Assembly (NCBI GenBank): GCA_030248135.1
Contig: JASANC010003586.1
Coordinates: 21,044 to 85,043, forward strand
Source of the DNA: Theristus sp. LFF4_11
Lineage: Eukaryota; Nematoda; Chromadorea; Monhysterida; Xyalidae
Direction of reading: 5' to 3'
DNA: 64,000 nt
A model generated the notes under the pieces. That model made no database searches. It was not told the origin of the DNA and saw only the letters and a list, made by a program, of their open reading frames with translations. The translations under genes and the position numbers were made by a program. Positions 42,601-53,689 of this stretch are shown here, one piece after another. Every line of letters starts with the position of its first letter. Within the stretch, counting starts at the first letter, position 1.

Positions 42601-45600
42601 AATACAGAGCATGCGAAACTTTGAATTACAGTGAGAACAACGAAGGTATCTGGTTTAGCTGAAATCAAACACCCCCCCCCCCCATTTATGGCGAAACCTG
42701 TCTTCTGCGAGCTCTATATTCTGCAAAAAAAATGATAGGTTTAAACAAACAAACACATACTGCACGTTAGCCAGGAAGGGTAAGTTAGTTAATAGAAAAA
42801 ACCCTTCCTTATTTCTCTTCACTGGCTGATTTTCCTATTGATTGACATCGATGACTGAGCATAGCAGTCGGACTCTACGTCCTTTTCAACCCATCTCACC
42901 TTTACTGACGGAAAAGAAAAACTCGCCACCACAAAAATTCCTAAATAAATCACTTTATCTCTGTTTTTTTTTGTCTCCAACCGACCGGATTTCCATTGAC
43001 ATCGAGATGCTGCGTCCGAGCGCCGGTGTCGGCCAGTTTGATGTGGTCGACTTTGCACGTCAGCTGACGCAGACCGTTGCGCAGGGCGCCGGACGCGTTG
43101 CGATTGCCCAACGAGTAGCACCACGTCTGTTTGCTGGCAACAAATGGGGAATGGTGACGTCTGCTTGTGCGAACAGTTTCGTTTGTATTGTTGTAAGACG
43201 GTTGCTGCGCTGCGCTTACCGATTGGTTGATTAACTGATTGATTGACAGCACTTTTGACTGATTGATAGAAAGATTGATTTCATTGACAGACTGTCTAAC
43301 TAACCCGCGTAAAAGTCCACGCCCTACGGTCTTCACACCAGGAGCCACATTTGCCACTACAGTTTACCGTCAGATCACACATTGTTCGCTAGTTTTTGCA
43401 CAACCGGCAACTTCCCGAAAACCGGCTTTCATCTGTGCAAAGTACGAGCAAGCCGCGAACGCACTCAATCAAGAACTGCTGCTGTGGTCCAATGACGCTG
43501 CCCGGTCTGCAGATCCTCAGCCACGCCATGGACTCCTCCGCGGACACGCCATATTCCTTCATCATCCAACACGCGATCAGTGTACCCGTGCGACCGAGAC
43601 CAGCTGCAAGTTTTTTTTTCTTTCACTGTTTCCTGCGAATAGAACTGATCTAATCAACACTTAACGCGCGAAACTTGCTAAAACCAATCAGTGTTGTGTA
43701 AATAGAAAGTGGAAGCTAAACACAATCAGTGTTGTGGTGGCACTGTTTGCGGTGCTCTCAATGGCGTCTGAGTGCGCTGAGCGCCAGTCTCTCGATGCTT
43801 CGTCCACTTCTCGGTTGTCACTTTCAATGCGTTGATAGACTTAAAAATCAGGTCGAAACAAGAAATTTTCATGTCTAAAATGTTGGGATATTCAACAACC
43901 GCGCTTATCTGATCGCCAAGCATCAAGAATTCTCATAAAAGCCGAAGACCTCGCAGATCCTCCCAAACTCATTGCAACCTTTGCAGTGCACCGCGACCGC
44001 GCCGGGCGCCTGGTCGACCGCGTCAATGAAGAGTCGCACGATTTCGTCGCTCGGCGTCGAGCCGTCAACGAAGAACAGATCGACGTGCTCGAAGCCGGCG
44101 TCCGTGAACTTGCGTGCGTCGTACAGTTTCTTGTTCAATCGAATGATCGTCGTCACGTTGTGGTGGCGGAAGTACTCGAAGTAGGTCTCCGGCGCGTGGT
44201 AGGGGTAGCCTGCAAACGGGGCTTGGTGAAAGCTGCATTCATGAAACATGGTGTGTTGACGCGCAGCTGTGTTAAGACGTAGCTACGCGGTCACTACTAG
44301 TGCTTCATGAATGCCGCTTGAGGCAGTTCACCGAATAGCCTAAAGATTCATTCAGGTAATATCAATTTTTAGACTGTGCGACTGAATGCGTTCGCAGACG
44401 TCAAAAGAAAATCAGTGTCCTGCTTGACGCGGCAATTCAAAATGGCCCGAGTGACTCAACTGTATCTCACGACACGGGTTATGGACACCAATGTTGAATC
44501 CCATCACAACATCAAGCAAGAAACTGCTTACATCGCTGTGCGCGCATTGAGTCGCAGAACTAAATGGGAGAGTAATCAAAGGGCAACCTAAAACAACAAC
44601 AAAAACTGTATGGTTCAGCCAATAAAAGTATTAGGAGTTTGTTTTGCGCAGTGAATGGGATAGCCTGAAAAGGAGGCACCGTTTTTTGCAGTGAAAAAAA
44701 TTCGCAAAAAAGGAGCTTGTTTTTTGGGGCCTAGAAGGAGGGGTAGCCTGAATCTGAAAATAATGGTTTCTGTCAGACTCGGTTCAGATTTCTGTCTTGT
44801 GTGAATGAAAGCATGATTGCTCTGTGAAAAAAAGCGAAATATTCTGTGGCAGCAGAATAAAAGAAACACAGAGAAAGACAACGACATACCGATGAACCTA
44901 TGAACGTAATCTCGTGAGTGCCTAAAAACTGGAAAATCCCTCGCACCAACCAACCATTTTCCGTGACCGACTGATTATGCGGACCACAGAACGCGAGCAT
45001 TTTGCCGGGCAACAACCAATTGAAGTCACCGTTCTCCACCCGTTCATAGTATTCGTATTCATCACAGTCGAAGTCGTCAAAGTTCAGCCAGCCCATTAAA
45101 ACGGCCTGACAAAAAAAACCGACTTTGATTGACACATCTGCTTTTTGGGAGGTAAACGTTTGCATGAAACCACTCAAAGCCAACCGACCAACACAATCAC
45201 CGCCACCCCCACAGTCTCCCCGTCCCATCCAATTCCAACCCCCCAAACGCACGCACCCTTTCCACGCCGCGCAGCGTGTCGTGCAGCGTGAGATCGTGCG
45301 TCGACGGGCCTAGCGCGGCGTCACGAAAACCGAGAAACTTGGGCGGTTGCATGGATCGCAGTTTGGACCAGACTTCGTCGGCCGTCATTGAGCAGTAGAT
45401 GATCTGCACAGTCAGGAAAATGAACTTCACAGACATTAAATTAAAAATCCTTGACAATCAGGAAAGATCGTGTTGTTGTTGTTTGTTGCCCCCTTTTTAT
45501 CCTTACCCAACGCCCTTGGGGAAAGGCAGTGTCGCAATTTTTTTATTGTCCACCACATGGGCTGCGACGTTGAAATTATCAAAGATCGTGTCGAGACGCA

Positions 45601-47255
45601 AAGTGGTGGTTACAGTACTCTGTTAGCCTAAACTTCCGTCAGTTCACATTACAACTGGTCTGCGTCTTAACAGAGGAAGTTCTCGGGCGTCAGTGGAGAT
45701 GACACTGGTGCATGAGACAGCAAGGCCAGCGTCCATTCAACCCTGCACCAAACCACGAACGAAACCCGAGTTCCTTGCGTTCGCAAACCAGTGGTGAGCC
45801 ACAAAGGCAGACAACAAAAACCGTACAGTCGTCTTGTGGCAACCTAAAGCGCCATTCATGGAGGGTTGAAGCGCGCTGACTCGCGTCACTTCGCTACACA
45901 TTCACGAAGCAAAAAAAAACGGCGCGCTTCAGTTTTCGAACATACGCACATTCATAAGCACGTTCATGTTGGCGCGCGTGAACGCGTTTCAGCGCGCGTG
46001 TGCATGAATGGGCCTTAAGCGATTGTCTGCTGACGCATTTCTCAAAACATTCTGTTGGTTCCTAAGCCTACGCCTTTGCCTGAACTATCCATGTACCTAC
46101 GCTTAAGCCAAGAATTCTGAACAGGGAATATGGATGCCAGCAAGCACAGCATCCAAATCAGTGGATTGGATTTTTGATGCAAGCGCTTCTTTCATAGTGT
46201 GGCACTCAGGGAAAAAGCACGAGGAATGAACTGGAAAGCGTACAAGATTTAAAAAAAAATGCTCAAATATATTCACAAATAAACACGCACACAATAACTG
46301 CCGATTAAATAAGCACCATTCACTCGCTCCTGCGGTTCATTCTCGCAGTAGAACAACACCGGCTTTCGTTTGTTGGACTGAAATTTTAAAAACACAAAAA
46401 ATTATGCAGTTGTTTTTCGCAAATGAAGACGAAACAACAAATTCACAATGAAATTTTAACAATGTACACATGAAATTTTCACCTTGATCTTTTGTTGCAA
46501 CTTCAGGCAGAACCGATAAAGCACCGAAAGGTTGTATGGACCGAAATCGTTGTAGAAGCTGAAATCATACAAGTAGAAGCAGTGAATGAGTGAATGAATG
46601 AATAATGAAACAAATGAAAAACGGTGTGATTTGAAGACAAAACATTTCACTTAACGAGCGAACTCACGAACATCAAAAAGTGATTAACATTGCGGTGAAA
46701 CTTTAAACAATACAGGCTCTTCTGAACTTCCATGTGCGCCACTGTTAGCAGTAGAATATACAATATACAAATGATTGAATTGGTTGAATGAACGAACAAA
46801 TGAATAAACTCAAAGGTGAGTTTTTCAATGCAAAAACACAAACAAACTGCGTACCTCTCATAGTGCCCTTCAGGGAACGTCATGCACGCGTAGATGGACG
46901 CACTTTTTGTCGCTCGATCCGCCGCGCAAGTAAACGCCAGGCGATCTGAAATAAAATCGAGATGAGATGAGAATCATTCGTACGAAACAAAACAATTTAA
47001 CTTTTTTTGAATGTATTTGTTTGTGCATATCAAGGTTCCCCTTCCGGTCCTGACGGAAAGCATAAGTTACAAAGCTCCGGCAGCAACGAACAAATACTGC
47101 CCCAAAGGTTGCATCAGATACTAATTTCATTGAGGTTCTCTACGTTTCGGACAAAAAGGTAAAAAAAACATTCGATTTCCGAAAAAAATATCAAACGACA
47201 AATCTCAAAAGTTCACTCTACCTTTCACCAGCTCCACAAGCGACGACGCGACCAT
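39664..47255 (-). CDS. CDC14: CDC14 dual-specificity phosphatase
   Basis: Proline-directed Ser/Thr phosphatase of the CDC14 family, acting in mitotic exit, cytokinesis, centrosome and ciliary functions (family knowledge). Fourteen exons: 47255-47222, 46945-46855, 46558-46483, 46377-46291, 45403-45257, 45105-44955, 44209-43979, 43603-43461, 43126-42986, 42528-42334, 42048-41915, 41650-41515, 41112-40637 and 39985-39664. The sum is 2364 nt, 787 residues plus stop, in frame throughout. N-terminal pseudo-phosphatase domain: [41 protein letters not shown]. Catalytic domain: [44 protein letters not shown] with the general acid near residue 244, signature [11 protein letters not shown] with Cys at about 271, and [16 protein letters not shown]. 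The long tail is Ser/Asn/Lys-rich with an Asp run. The end of exon 8 is uncertain (43461, or GTACTT at 43446). Confidence 0.95.
41330..41466 (+). mobile_element. Repeat H copy in CDC14 intron 12
   Basis: AACAGCTGATTGGTTGTCGG, GGCATTGCTGTGGGGGCGGAG, ATCACCAACGATTCCCTG, and right end TTTAGAGTTTGACTG. Decayed relative to the 55243 copy. Ends about 50 bp from exon 12. Confidence 0.7.
42428..42464 (-). repeat. GAT microsatellite encoding an Asp run in CDC14 exon 10
   Basis: ATC/ACC triplets on the plus strand, read on the coding strand as GAT/GGT/GAA, giving [11 protein letters not shown] flanked by Asn-rich sequence. Tract length is likely polymorphic, changing the acidic run in the non-catalytic tail. 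Confidence 0.85.
44371..44560 (+). mobile_element. Repeat N copy in CDC14 intron 6
   Basis: AGACTGTGCGACTGAATGCG to CGCATTGAGTCGCAGAAC, inverted ends shared with 12093-12266. Confidence 0.75.
45845..46018 (+). mobile_element. Small MITE in CDC14 intron 4
   Basis: Left end AAAGCGCCATTCATGGAGGG, right end GTGCATGAATGGGCCTT. The interior is rich in CGCGCGTGAACGCG-type words. The AAGGCCCATTCATG ends with TAA/TTA-like flanks recall PIF/Harbinger MITEs. About 175 bp. Confidence 0.65.
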
Positions 47256-47688
47256 GACAACGGACGGCGATCCTTTCTGTTCTCTCTGTTCTTCCTTTTT
47301 GAATCAGTTCTCGAATTTGAAAAAAGCTGCAGCGGCCGACACCAGCGAATGGAATTCATTCCATCGTGTCGTGTTTTTAACTAGAAGTTCGATTTTTTAA
47401 ACTTTTTTTTATCGGGAACGAATTTTTGCTACCAAAATTGTACTTTCTTCTGAAAATGCGTTTAAGACACTTTCCACACGTGATGCATCACATCACATTC
47501 ATGCATTATTAACTTTTTTAAATCGCGATTTTTTTGCAATAATTTTTTAATTAATTAAAAAAAACGAATTTTGGCCATCAAAATTGTGCTTTCATCTGAA
47601 AATGCGTTTAAGACACTTTCCATAGAAAGTGACTTTATGATTTTTTGCCTGGAATTTTGTGTGGACTTTGTTTTTGGCAAATTTTTTG
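47256..47688. other. CDC14 upstream region
   Basis: About 430 bp, AT-rich, with an imperfect 80-bp duplication: AAAATGCGTTTAAGACACTTTCC occurs at about 47453 and 47598. Likely CDC14 5' UTR and promoter. No other gene. Confidence 0.4.
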
Positions 47689-49238
47689 GCGCTTTCCTAT
47701 TTTAGCGTAACTTTCCACAAATAGAGTAACTTTGATATTTTAGCGTAACTTTCAACAAATAAAGTAACTTTGATATTTTAGCGTAACTTTCAACAAATAA
47801 AGTAACTTTGATATTTTACCGTAACTTTGATATTTTAGCGTAACTTTCAATATGTTACGCTAAAATAGGATAGGGCTTGGTACTGTCCTATTTTAGCGTA
47901 TCAACAAATAAACAGCTCATTTAAAGCTATTTCAGCCGCGAAACTTTGTAAACCTACGTTATTTTGCACGGAGATTTCAAATTTTGACCTTGTGGGCTAC
48001 GGTAACGCCCGGTTTGGTCCCAACACGATCTTAGTTCCGTCAACAATCCACAAACACCTTGGTAACCGCAACCAAATTAGTGAAACAAGTTAGATTAGGG
48101 TTGTTTTGCATGGAGATTTCAAATTTAAACATTGTGGGTTACGGTAACGCTTTGTTTGGTCTCAACACGATCTTAGTTCCATGAACAACCCACAAACAGC
48201 TTGTTAACCGCAACCAAACCGGTGAAACAAGCTAGATTAAGGTTGTTTTGCACGCAGATTTTGAATTTCAGCTTTCCGGATTACGGTAACGCCTGGTTTG
48301 GTCTCAACACGATCTTAGTTTCATGAACAACCCACAAACAGCTTGTTAACCGCAACCAAACCGGTGAAACAAGCTAGATTAAGGTTGTTTTGCACGCAGA
48401 TTTTTGTGGGTTGTTCATGGAACTAAGATCGTGTTGAGACCAAACCAGGCGTTACCGTAATCCGGAAAGCTGAAATTCAAAATCTGCGTGCAAAACAACC
48501 TTAATCTAGCATGTTTCACCGGTTTGATTGCGGTTACCAAGCTGTTTGTGGGTTGTTGATGAAACTAAGATTGCATTGGGACCAAACCAGGCGTTACCGT
48601 AATCCAGAAAGCTGAAATTTAAAATCTGCGTGCAAAACAACATTAATCTAGCTTGTTTCACCGGTTTGGTTGCGGTTACCAAGCTGTTTGTGGGTTGTTG
48701 ATGGAACTAAGATCGTGTTGAGACCAAATGAAACGTTACCGTAACCCACAAAGTTTAAATTTGAAATCTCCATGCAAAACAACCCTAATCTAACTTGTTT
48801 CACTAATTTGGCTGCGGTTACCAAGGTGTTTGTGGATTGTTGACGGAACTAAGATCGTGTTGGGTCCAAACCGGTCGTTACCGTAACCCACAAGGTCAAA
48901 ATTTGAAATCTCCGTGCAAAATAACATAGGTTTACAAAGTTTCGCGGCTGAAATAGCTTTAAATGAGCTGTTTATATGTTGATACGCTAAAATAGGACAG
49001 TACCAAGCCCTATCCTATTTTAGCGTAACATATTGAAAGTTACGCTAAAATAGGATAGCTGTTATTCATCGAAAATTGAAAGTTACGGTAAAATATCAAA
49101 GTTACTTTATTTGTTGAAAGTTACGGTAAAATATCAAAGTTACTTTATTTGTTGAAAGTTACGCTAAAATATCAAAGTTACTTTATTTGTGGAAAGTTAC
49201 TCTATTTGTGGAAAGTTACGCTAAAATAGGAAAGCGCC
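47689..49238. mobile_element. Foldback element FB1: 1550-bp hairpin
   Basis: Begins GGCGCTTTCCTATTTTAGCG and ends with its inverse complement CGCTAAAATAGGAAAGCGCC. Flanked by AATTTTTT on both sides (8-bp duplication). The two arms of about 770 bp pair almost end to end with a centre near 48410. Each arm has an outer zone of tandem AGTAACTTTGATATTTTAGCGTA words and an inner zone of three diverged 140-bp units (TTTTGCACGGAGATTTCAAA ... ACCGCAACCAAA). No ORF. Same family as FB2. Confidence 0.9.
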
Positions 49239-49316
49239 AATTTTTTTGACATTTTTTACTTTCAGGTCAAAGATCGACGTCGACGAGCAACGTTCAGATA
49301 CTAGCATATAAGACAT

Positions 49317-49370
49317 AGTTGTTCCAGAGCCGAGGGGTTGGGGGGGGGCGATTAGGGTTAGGGGAAAAAA
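49317..49370 (-). mobile_element. Element E end fragment
   Basis: CATAGTTGTTCCAGAGCCGAGG plus a G run, equal to the inverse of the E right end, then joined to TTAGGGTTAGGGG. A truncated copy. Confidence 0.6.
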
Positions 49371-49867
49371 AATCCGGATTTTTTTTTAAATAAAAAAAAT
49401 TTTTTTCACAAGTTAGGTTTGTTCGAAGCGTCTCGTCGAGCTGAGTTCATCTAGACTATTTTCAGAACGATCCGGAAAACTATAAGAGCGAAAATCGTGT
49501 TTTATTGAAATTATGTCCATTTCATTGAGGGAAAGTTGCATTTTCAACAGTAAAACAGGACAATTTTCGACGTGTACTTGAATATTGAACCGTTCTTAGT
49601 TGTTCCTCTTTAGAAAATTACCAAAATTTGACTGTGTTCAAAAATTCCTGTTTGCTGTAGCTAAGTCGGCAACCCCTGTCGACCCGGTCGCCCCCCCCCC
49701 AAGACACTTGCTTTCAGGTTCAACCAGCGATGCTATCTGCCACATGGCGAGAGCCCACTCTTCAAATCAATGTATCGAAAACACGTACCATGATTTCGCG
49801 ATCACGTTGCGGGCAACTGACAGACGCAAGTTTAACACGTTAGTTTAGCTCAGCACGCAAGTTTTAA
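49371..49867. other. Unassigned repeat-like region
   Basis: A/T homopolymers followed by about 450 bp with no clear ends. A short frame at 49600-49848 is the only ORF and shows no family. Nothing supported. Confidence 0.4.
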
Positions 49868-50355
49868 CATGTGGCCATGTTATCGGGTATCTGAAAAACG
49901 GTCGTGTGATGTGGTATTAACCAACATCTCCGCTCCAATTGTTTAACAATATATCGCACAACTCCATTGTAGACCTATAACATACGCCAATCAACAAAAT
50001 ATCATGTTCATCTCATGGCCTACCGACTGAAAAAACATGTTCTAAGTTGCAAGAAAACGATTTCTGAAACGATATTTCAATTCAGTTAAGTCATTTCAAC
50101 GCTAAAAATTGACTCTAGAAGTCATCCAAATCGAAAAACATGGAGTACGTCGGTCAAAATGACCAAATAATGACATGTACCTAAGCACACAAAGAAGTTG
50201 GGAAGAAAATTTGGTTTGAACTTTCAAAAAATTATGCCATAAATCGAATTTTCAGAGCAAAGTAGAAGAAAAATTTTAAAGAAATTTTAAAGAAAAAAAG
50301 TTTAAACGAAAAAAAAATAAAAAAATTTTTTTTTTCAAAGCCCCTAACCCTAGGG
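49868..50355 (+). repeat. Repeat C copy 2
   Basis: Near-identical to 1-500 of the window, with scattered single-base differences. Ends in CCCCTAACCCTAGG, followed directly by an E fragment (50356-50465). Confidence 0.85.
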
Positions 50356-50630
50356 CCGATATAGATAGCTGGAGCAAATTTTCCAGATAGATAGATAGCT
50401 GGAAAATTTTGGGGGGGGGGGCGCGGGGGGGCCATGTGACTTTGGGGGGACCATGTGACCATCGGTCCCAGAAAGCTTTGAAAAATTGCTTTCGTCTTCG
50501 GTAGTGACGACAAATCGGCAACAACCAAGCAGTTTTCTTCACAGTTGAAGCGTAATTTTATGGGTGTTTTACTGCTGTCAACTGTCTAGTCCATTAACGA
50601 GCTCATGAAACAATTGCAGAATCTTATGTT
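50356..50630 (-). mobile_element. Element E fragment and adjoining unassigned sequence
   Basis: CGATATAGATAGCTGGAGCA, GATAGATAGATAGCTGG and a G-run followed by GGCCATGTGACTTTGGGG match the interior of E in reverse. From 50466 to 50630 the sequence is unassigned. Confidence 0.6.
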
Positions 50631-51036
50631 GCAGTGGCAGACAGTGCAATTTCAACCTTTCGAGATCCTGAAAAACGATGCGTAAATGTGAGTTCTCTGC
50701 TTCTATCTCACCTTAGCGGCATCGGAATTTGTTGAACTAGCCTTTGCGACGCTCAAGTACTTCAATGCGCGAGTCGATCATCACTCACCAAGGCTAAAAA
50801 CAGTCGATAAATCAATCCAGAATACCACCTGCAGCGTTGAAGACTAAGTGACAAGGTAAAGTCAAAGAAAATTTTTGTTGAACTTTCGAAAAATTATGCC
50901 AAAAACGGCATTTTCAGGGCACATTAAAGAAAAAATTTCAAAAATTTTTAATAAAAAAATAAAAAAAATGCTCTTTTTTTACTTTTTTTTTTAAAAAAAT
51001 TTAAAAAAAAATTTTTTTTGACCCTTACATCTCTAA
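50631..51036 (+). mobile_element. Element D copy 2 (left-truncated)
   Basis: GCAGTGGCAGACAGTGCAAT through CCTTACATCTCTA matches the right half of 33645-34407. The left end is missing. Confidence 0.8.
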
Positions 51037-51973
51037 TTTTACATGCACACAACACGCTGCGCACCTTTAACAAAACCACGGAACACGGAGGCACGCGGAT
51101 TTGGGGAGATTTGGGGACAGGACGAATCCGTCCCCCCCCTCCAAAAAAATTTATGTTTTTGTTAAATAAACAAATAAATAAATAAATGGCGCTATCCTAT
51201 TTTAGAGTGGCTTTCAAAAAATAAAGTAGCAAAGAAAAAATAAAGTAGCAAAGAAAAAATAAAGTAGCTTTCAAAAAATAAAGTAGCAAAGAAAAAATAA
51301 AGTAGCAAAAAATTTTCATATGAATAATACGCTGTCCTATTTTAGAGTAGCAACGATATAACAATCATACACTGTCCTATTTTAGAGTAGCAACACTATC
51401 CTATTTTAGAGTAGCAACACTATCCTATTTTAGAGTAGCAACACTATCCTATTTTAGAGTAACAACATATAAACAGCTCATTTAAAGCTATTTCAGCCGG
51501 GAAACTTTGTAAACCTACGTTATTTTGCACGGAGATTTCAAATTTTGACCTTGTGGGTTACGGTAACGATCGGTTTGGTCTCAACACGATTTTAGTTTTG
51601 TCAACAATCCACAAACAGCTTGGTAACCGCAACCAAATCGGTGAAACATGCTAGATTTAGGTTATTTTGCACGCAGATTTTGAATTTCAGCTTTCTGAAT
51701 TACGGTAACGCGTGTTTTGGTCTCAACACAACTTTAGTTTTAAGCACAGCGTACACACACGACAACACACAACAAGACACACATACGCGCAAATGCTAAT
51801 TGTTTGGGATTGGGTTAGAGTTGATTATCGGATAATTGTCGTAATTATAGTGATTATTTGTGATTTTCCATCATTACTGATTCCTTTATAACCATCGTAT
51901 TTGTGATTTATGGGTTGTTCTATATTACTCGTCTGCTCTCTATCTTCGATAAACTCACCACTTATTTCAACTG

Positions 51974-52477
51974 GTGAGCCCTCCGGTTGATCATCGTATA
52001 CCTTCAGGAGTCTCAGTGCCGTCGGTCAGTTCACAATCGAGTGTGATGACCAAAGGTCGGTTGTTTCGATTTGTGCAAAATATCGAAAAATTTCGCGATC
52101 GTGAAACTTTGAACAGACTGTGCAGGACGCTAAAGCAGCAGTACGAATTGCGTCACCATGAGCTGTACAAGATGCAAAACAGGGTTGCACCGTCGAACAA
52201 GTTGTCGTTCAAGAAGCTGCTGTACAAAACTCGGGCGTTCATTCTGGAGTACTTCGAGTACTTCTCAACCATGTTTTTGGAGGGCGATTGGCACATCCAT
52301 CGTTGTTCACAGGTGTCTTCCAGGTCAAGTGTGCTGATGTCTGGATTGATTGGAAGCGCATTTCGTGAATGCTTGTTGTCAGCGGGTGCCAGAAACTATG
52401 CATCTCATCAGATTGCACCACACAGCGTTTCTATGTGCAACATTTCACATTGGCAACTAAACGGCGTTCCCAAATAA
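51974..52477 (+). CDS. ORF inside FB2, possibly the start of a retroelement gag
   Basis: Open for 168 codons from GTG 51974. The first ATG is at 52045 (144 codons including stop). The protein is basic and helical with a likely coiled region: LFRFVQNIEKFRDRETLNRL, LKQQYELRHHELYKMQN, KKLLYKTRAFILEYFEYF. I recognise no domain. Upstream, a T-rich stretch ends in CACCACTTATTTCAACTGGT followed by GAGCCCTCCGG; TGGTGA-type sequence just downstream of an LTR is common at primer-binding sites, and gag N termini of Bel/Pao elements are helical in this way. That interpretation is inference. It is the only ORF between 47.3 and 64 kb that does not look like low-complexity noise. Confidence 0.4.
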   Translation: MSPPVDHRIPSGVSVPSVSSQSSVMTKGRLFRFVQNIEKFRDRETLNRLCRTLKQQYELRHHELYKMQNRVAPSNKLSFKKLLYKTRAFILEYFEYFSTMFLEGDWHIHRCSQVSSRSSVLMSGLIGSAFRECLLSAGARNYASHQIAPHSVSMCNISHWQLNGVPK

Positions 52478-52539
52478 TTAGCACACGGGATCAATAGATT
52501 AAAAGAGCGTGGGTGCGTCACTACAATTGCTGTGCACGT

Positions 52540-53005
52540 ACCGTATTACCCCCATTAAACCCCCCCCCACCATTAATCCCCCCCCCCACCAATAAACCCC
52601 CACCCCCCGACCAGTTTCCAAATAATCCCCCCCCCCACAAATAATCCCCCATGGGGGTTAATTGGAAACCTGTTTGAAACACATACCCAGCGAATTCAGT
52701 GGCTGAATGCAGTGACATTAGTGAAATTGTGCTACCAAAGGCCCCAAATGGATGAGTTAATGGTAATTTCATTACAAAAGGCTGTTACAAAAGGAAATCT
52801 CTGTGAAAAGTAGAAGTTTCTGCAACTTTCTTGCCTGCCATGCAAGGTATTTTTGCCATTTTTCAACAAAACCCCACCCCTAGAAATTTTTGTATAATAA
52901 ACCCCCCCCCCCCACCAATAATCCCCCCCCCCACCAATAAACCCCCACCCCTAAAAGTCGCTGACGTATTAATCCCCCATGGGGGTTTATTGGGGGTAAT
53001 ACGGT
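52540..53005. mobile_element. C-rich MITE P nested in FB2
   Basis: Inverted ends ACCGTATTACCCCCATTAAA and TTTATTGGGGGTAATACGGT. Interior has several poly-C runs and ATTAATCCCCCATGGGGG palindromes. The 50 bp outside each end are also similar (GCGTGGGTGCGTCACTACAA at 52507 and 53041), so a flanking duplication accompanies it. Confidence 0.8.
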
Positions 53006-53689
53006 AGCATACGGTGCCCACAGGATCATGGGTTCAAGAAGGCGTGGGTGCGTCACTACAATTGAAAGTCTCTTGGTCTAACCCAATCCCAAACAATTAG
53101 CATTTGCGCGCGTGTGTGTTGTTGTGTGTTGTCGTGTGTGTACGCTGTGCTTAAAACTAAAATTGTGTTGAGACCAAAACACGCGTTACCGTAATCCAGA
53201 AAGCTGAAATTCAAAATCTGCGTGCAAAATAACCTCAATCTAGCATGTTTCACCGATTTGGTTGCGGTTACCAAGCTGTTTGTGGATTGTTGACGAAACT
53301 AAGATCGTGTTGGGACCAAACCGGGCGTTACCGTAACCCACAAGGTCAAAATTTGAAATCTCCGTAACGTAGGTTTACAAATAACGTAGGTTTACAAAGT
53401 TTCCCGGCTGAAATAGCGTTAAATGAGCTGTTTTTATGTTGCTACTCTAAAATAGGATAGTGTTGCTACTCTAAAGTAGGATAGTGTTGCTACTCTAAAA
53501 TAGGACAGTGTATGATTGTTATATCGTTGCTACTCTAAAATAGGACAGCGTATTATTCATATGAAAATTTTTTGCTACTTTATTTTTTCTTTGCTACTTT
53601 ATTTTTTGAAAGCTACTCTAAAATAGGATAGCGCCAAATAAAATAAAGGCGCAATAAAGCAAAGCAAAGCTAAATGTCAAAACTAGACT

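Larger units (their letters stand above)
51188..53635. mobile_element. Foldback element FB2: long-TIR transposon with cargo
   Basis: Begins GGCGCTATCCTATTTTAG and ends CTAAAATAGGATAGCGCC. Flanks AAATAAAT and AAATAAAA (7 of 8 identical). Arms of about 600 bp (51188-51820 and 53078-53635) are inverted copies and consist of TTTTAGAGTAGCAACACTAT words followed by one or two 140-bp units like those of FB1. Between the arms lie an ORF (51974-52477) and a nested C-rich element (52540-53005). No DDE transposase recognised. Confidence 0.85.
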
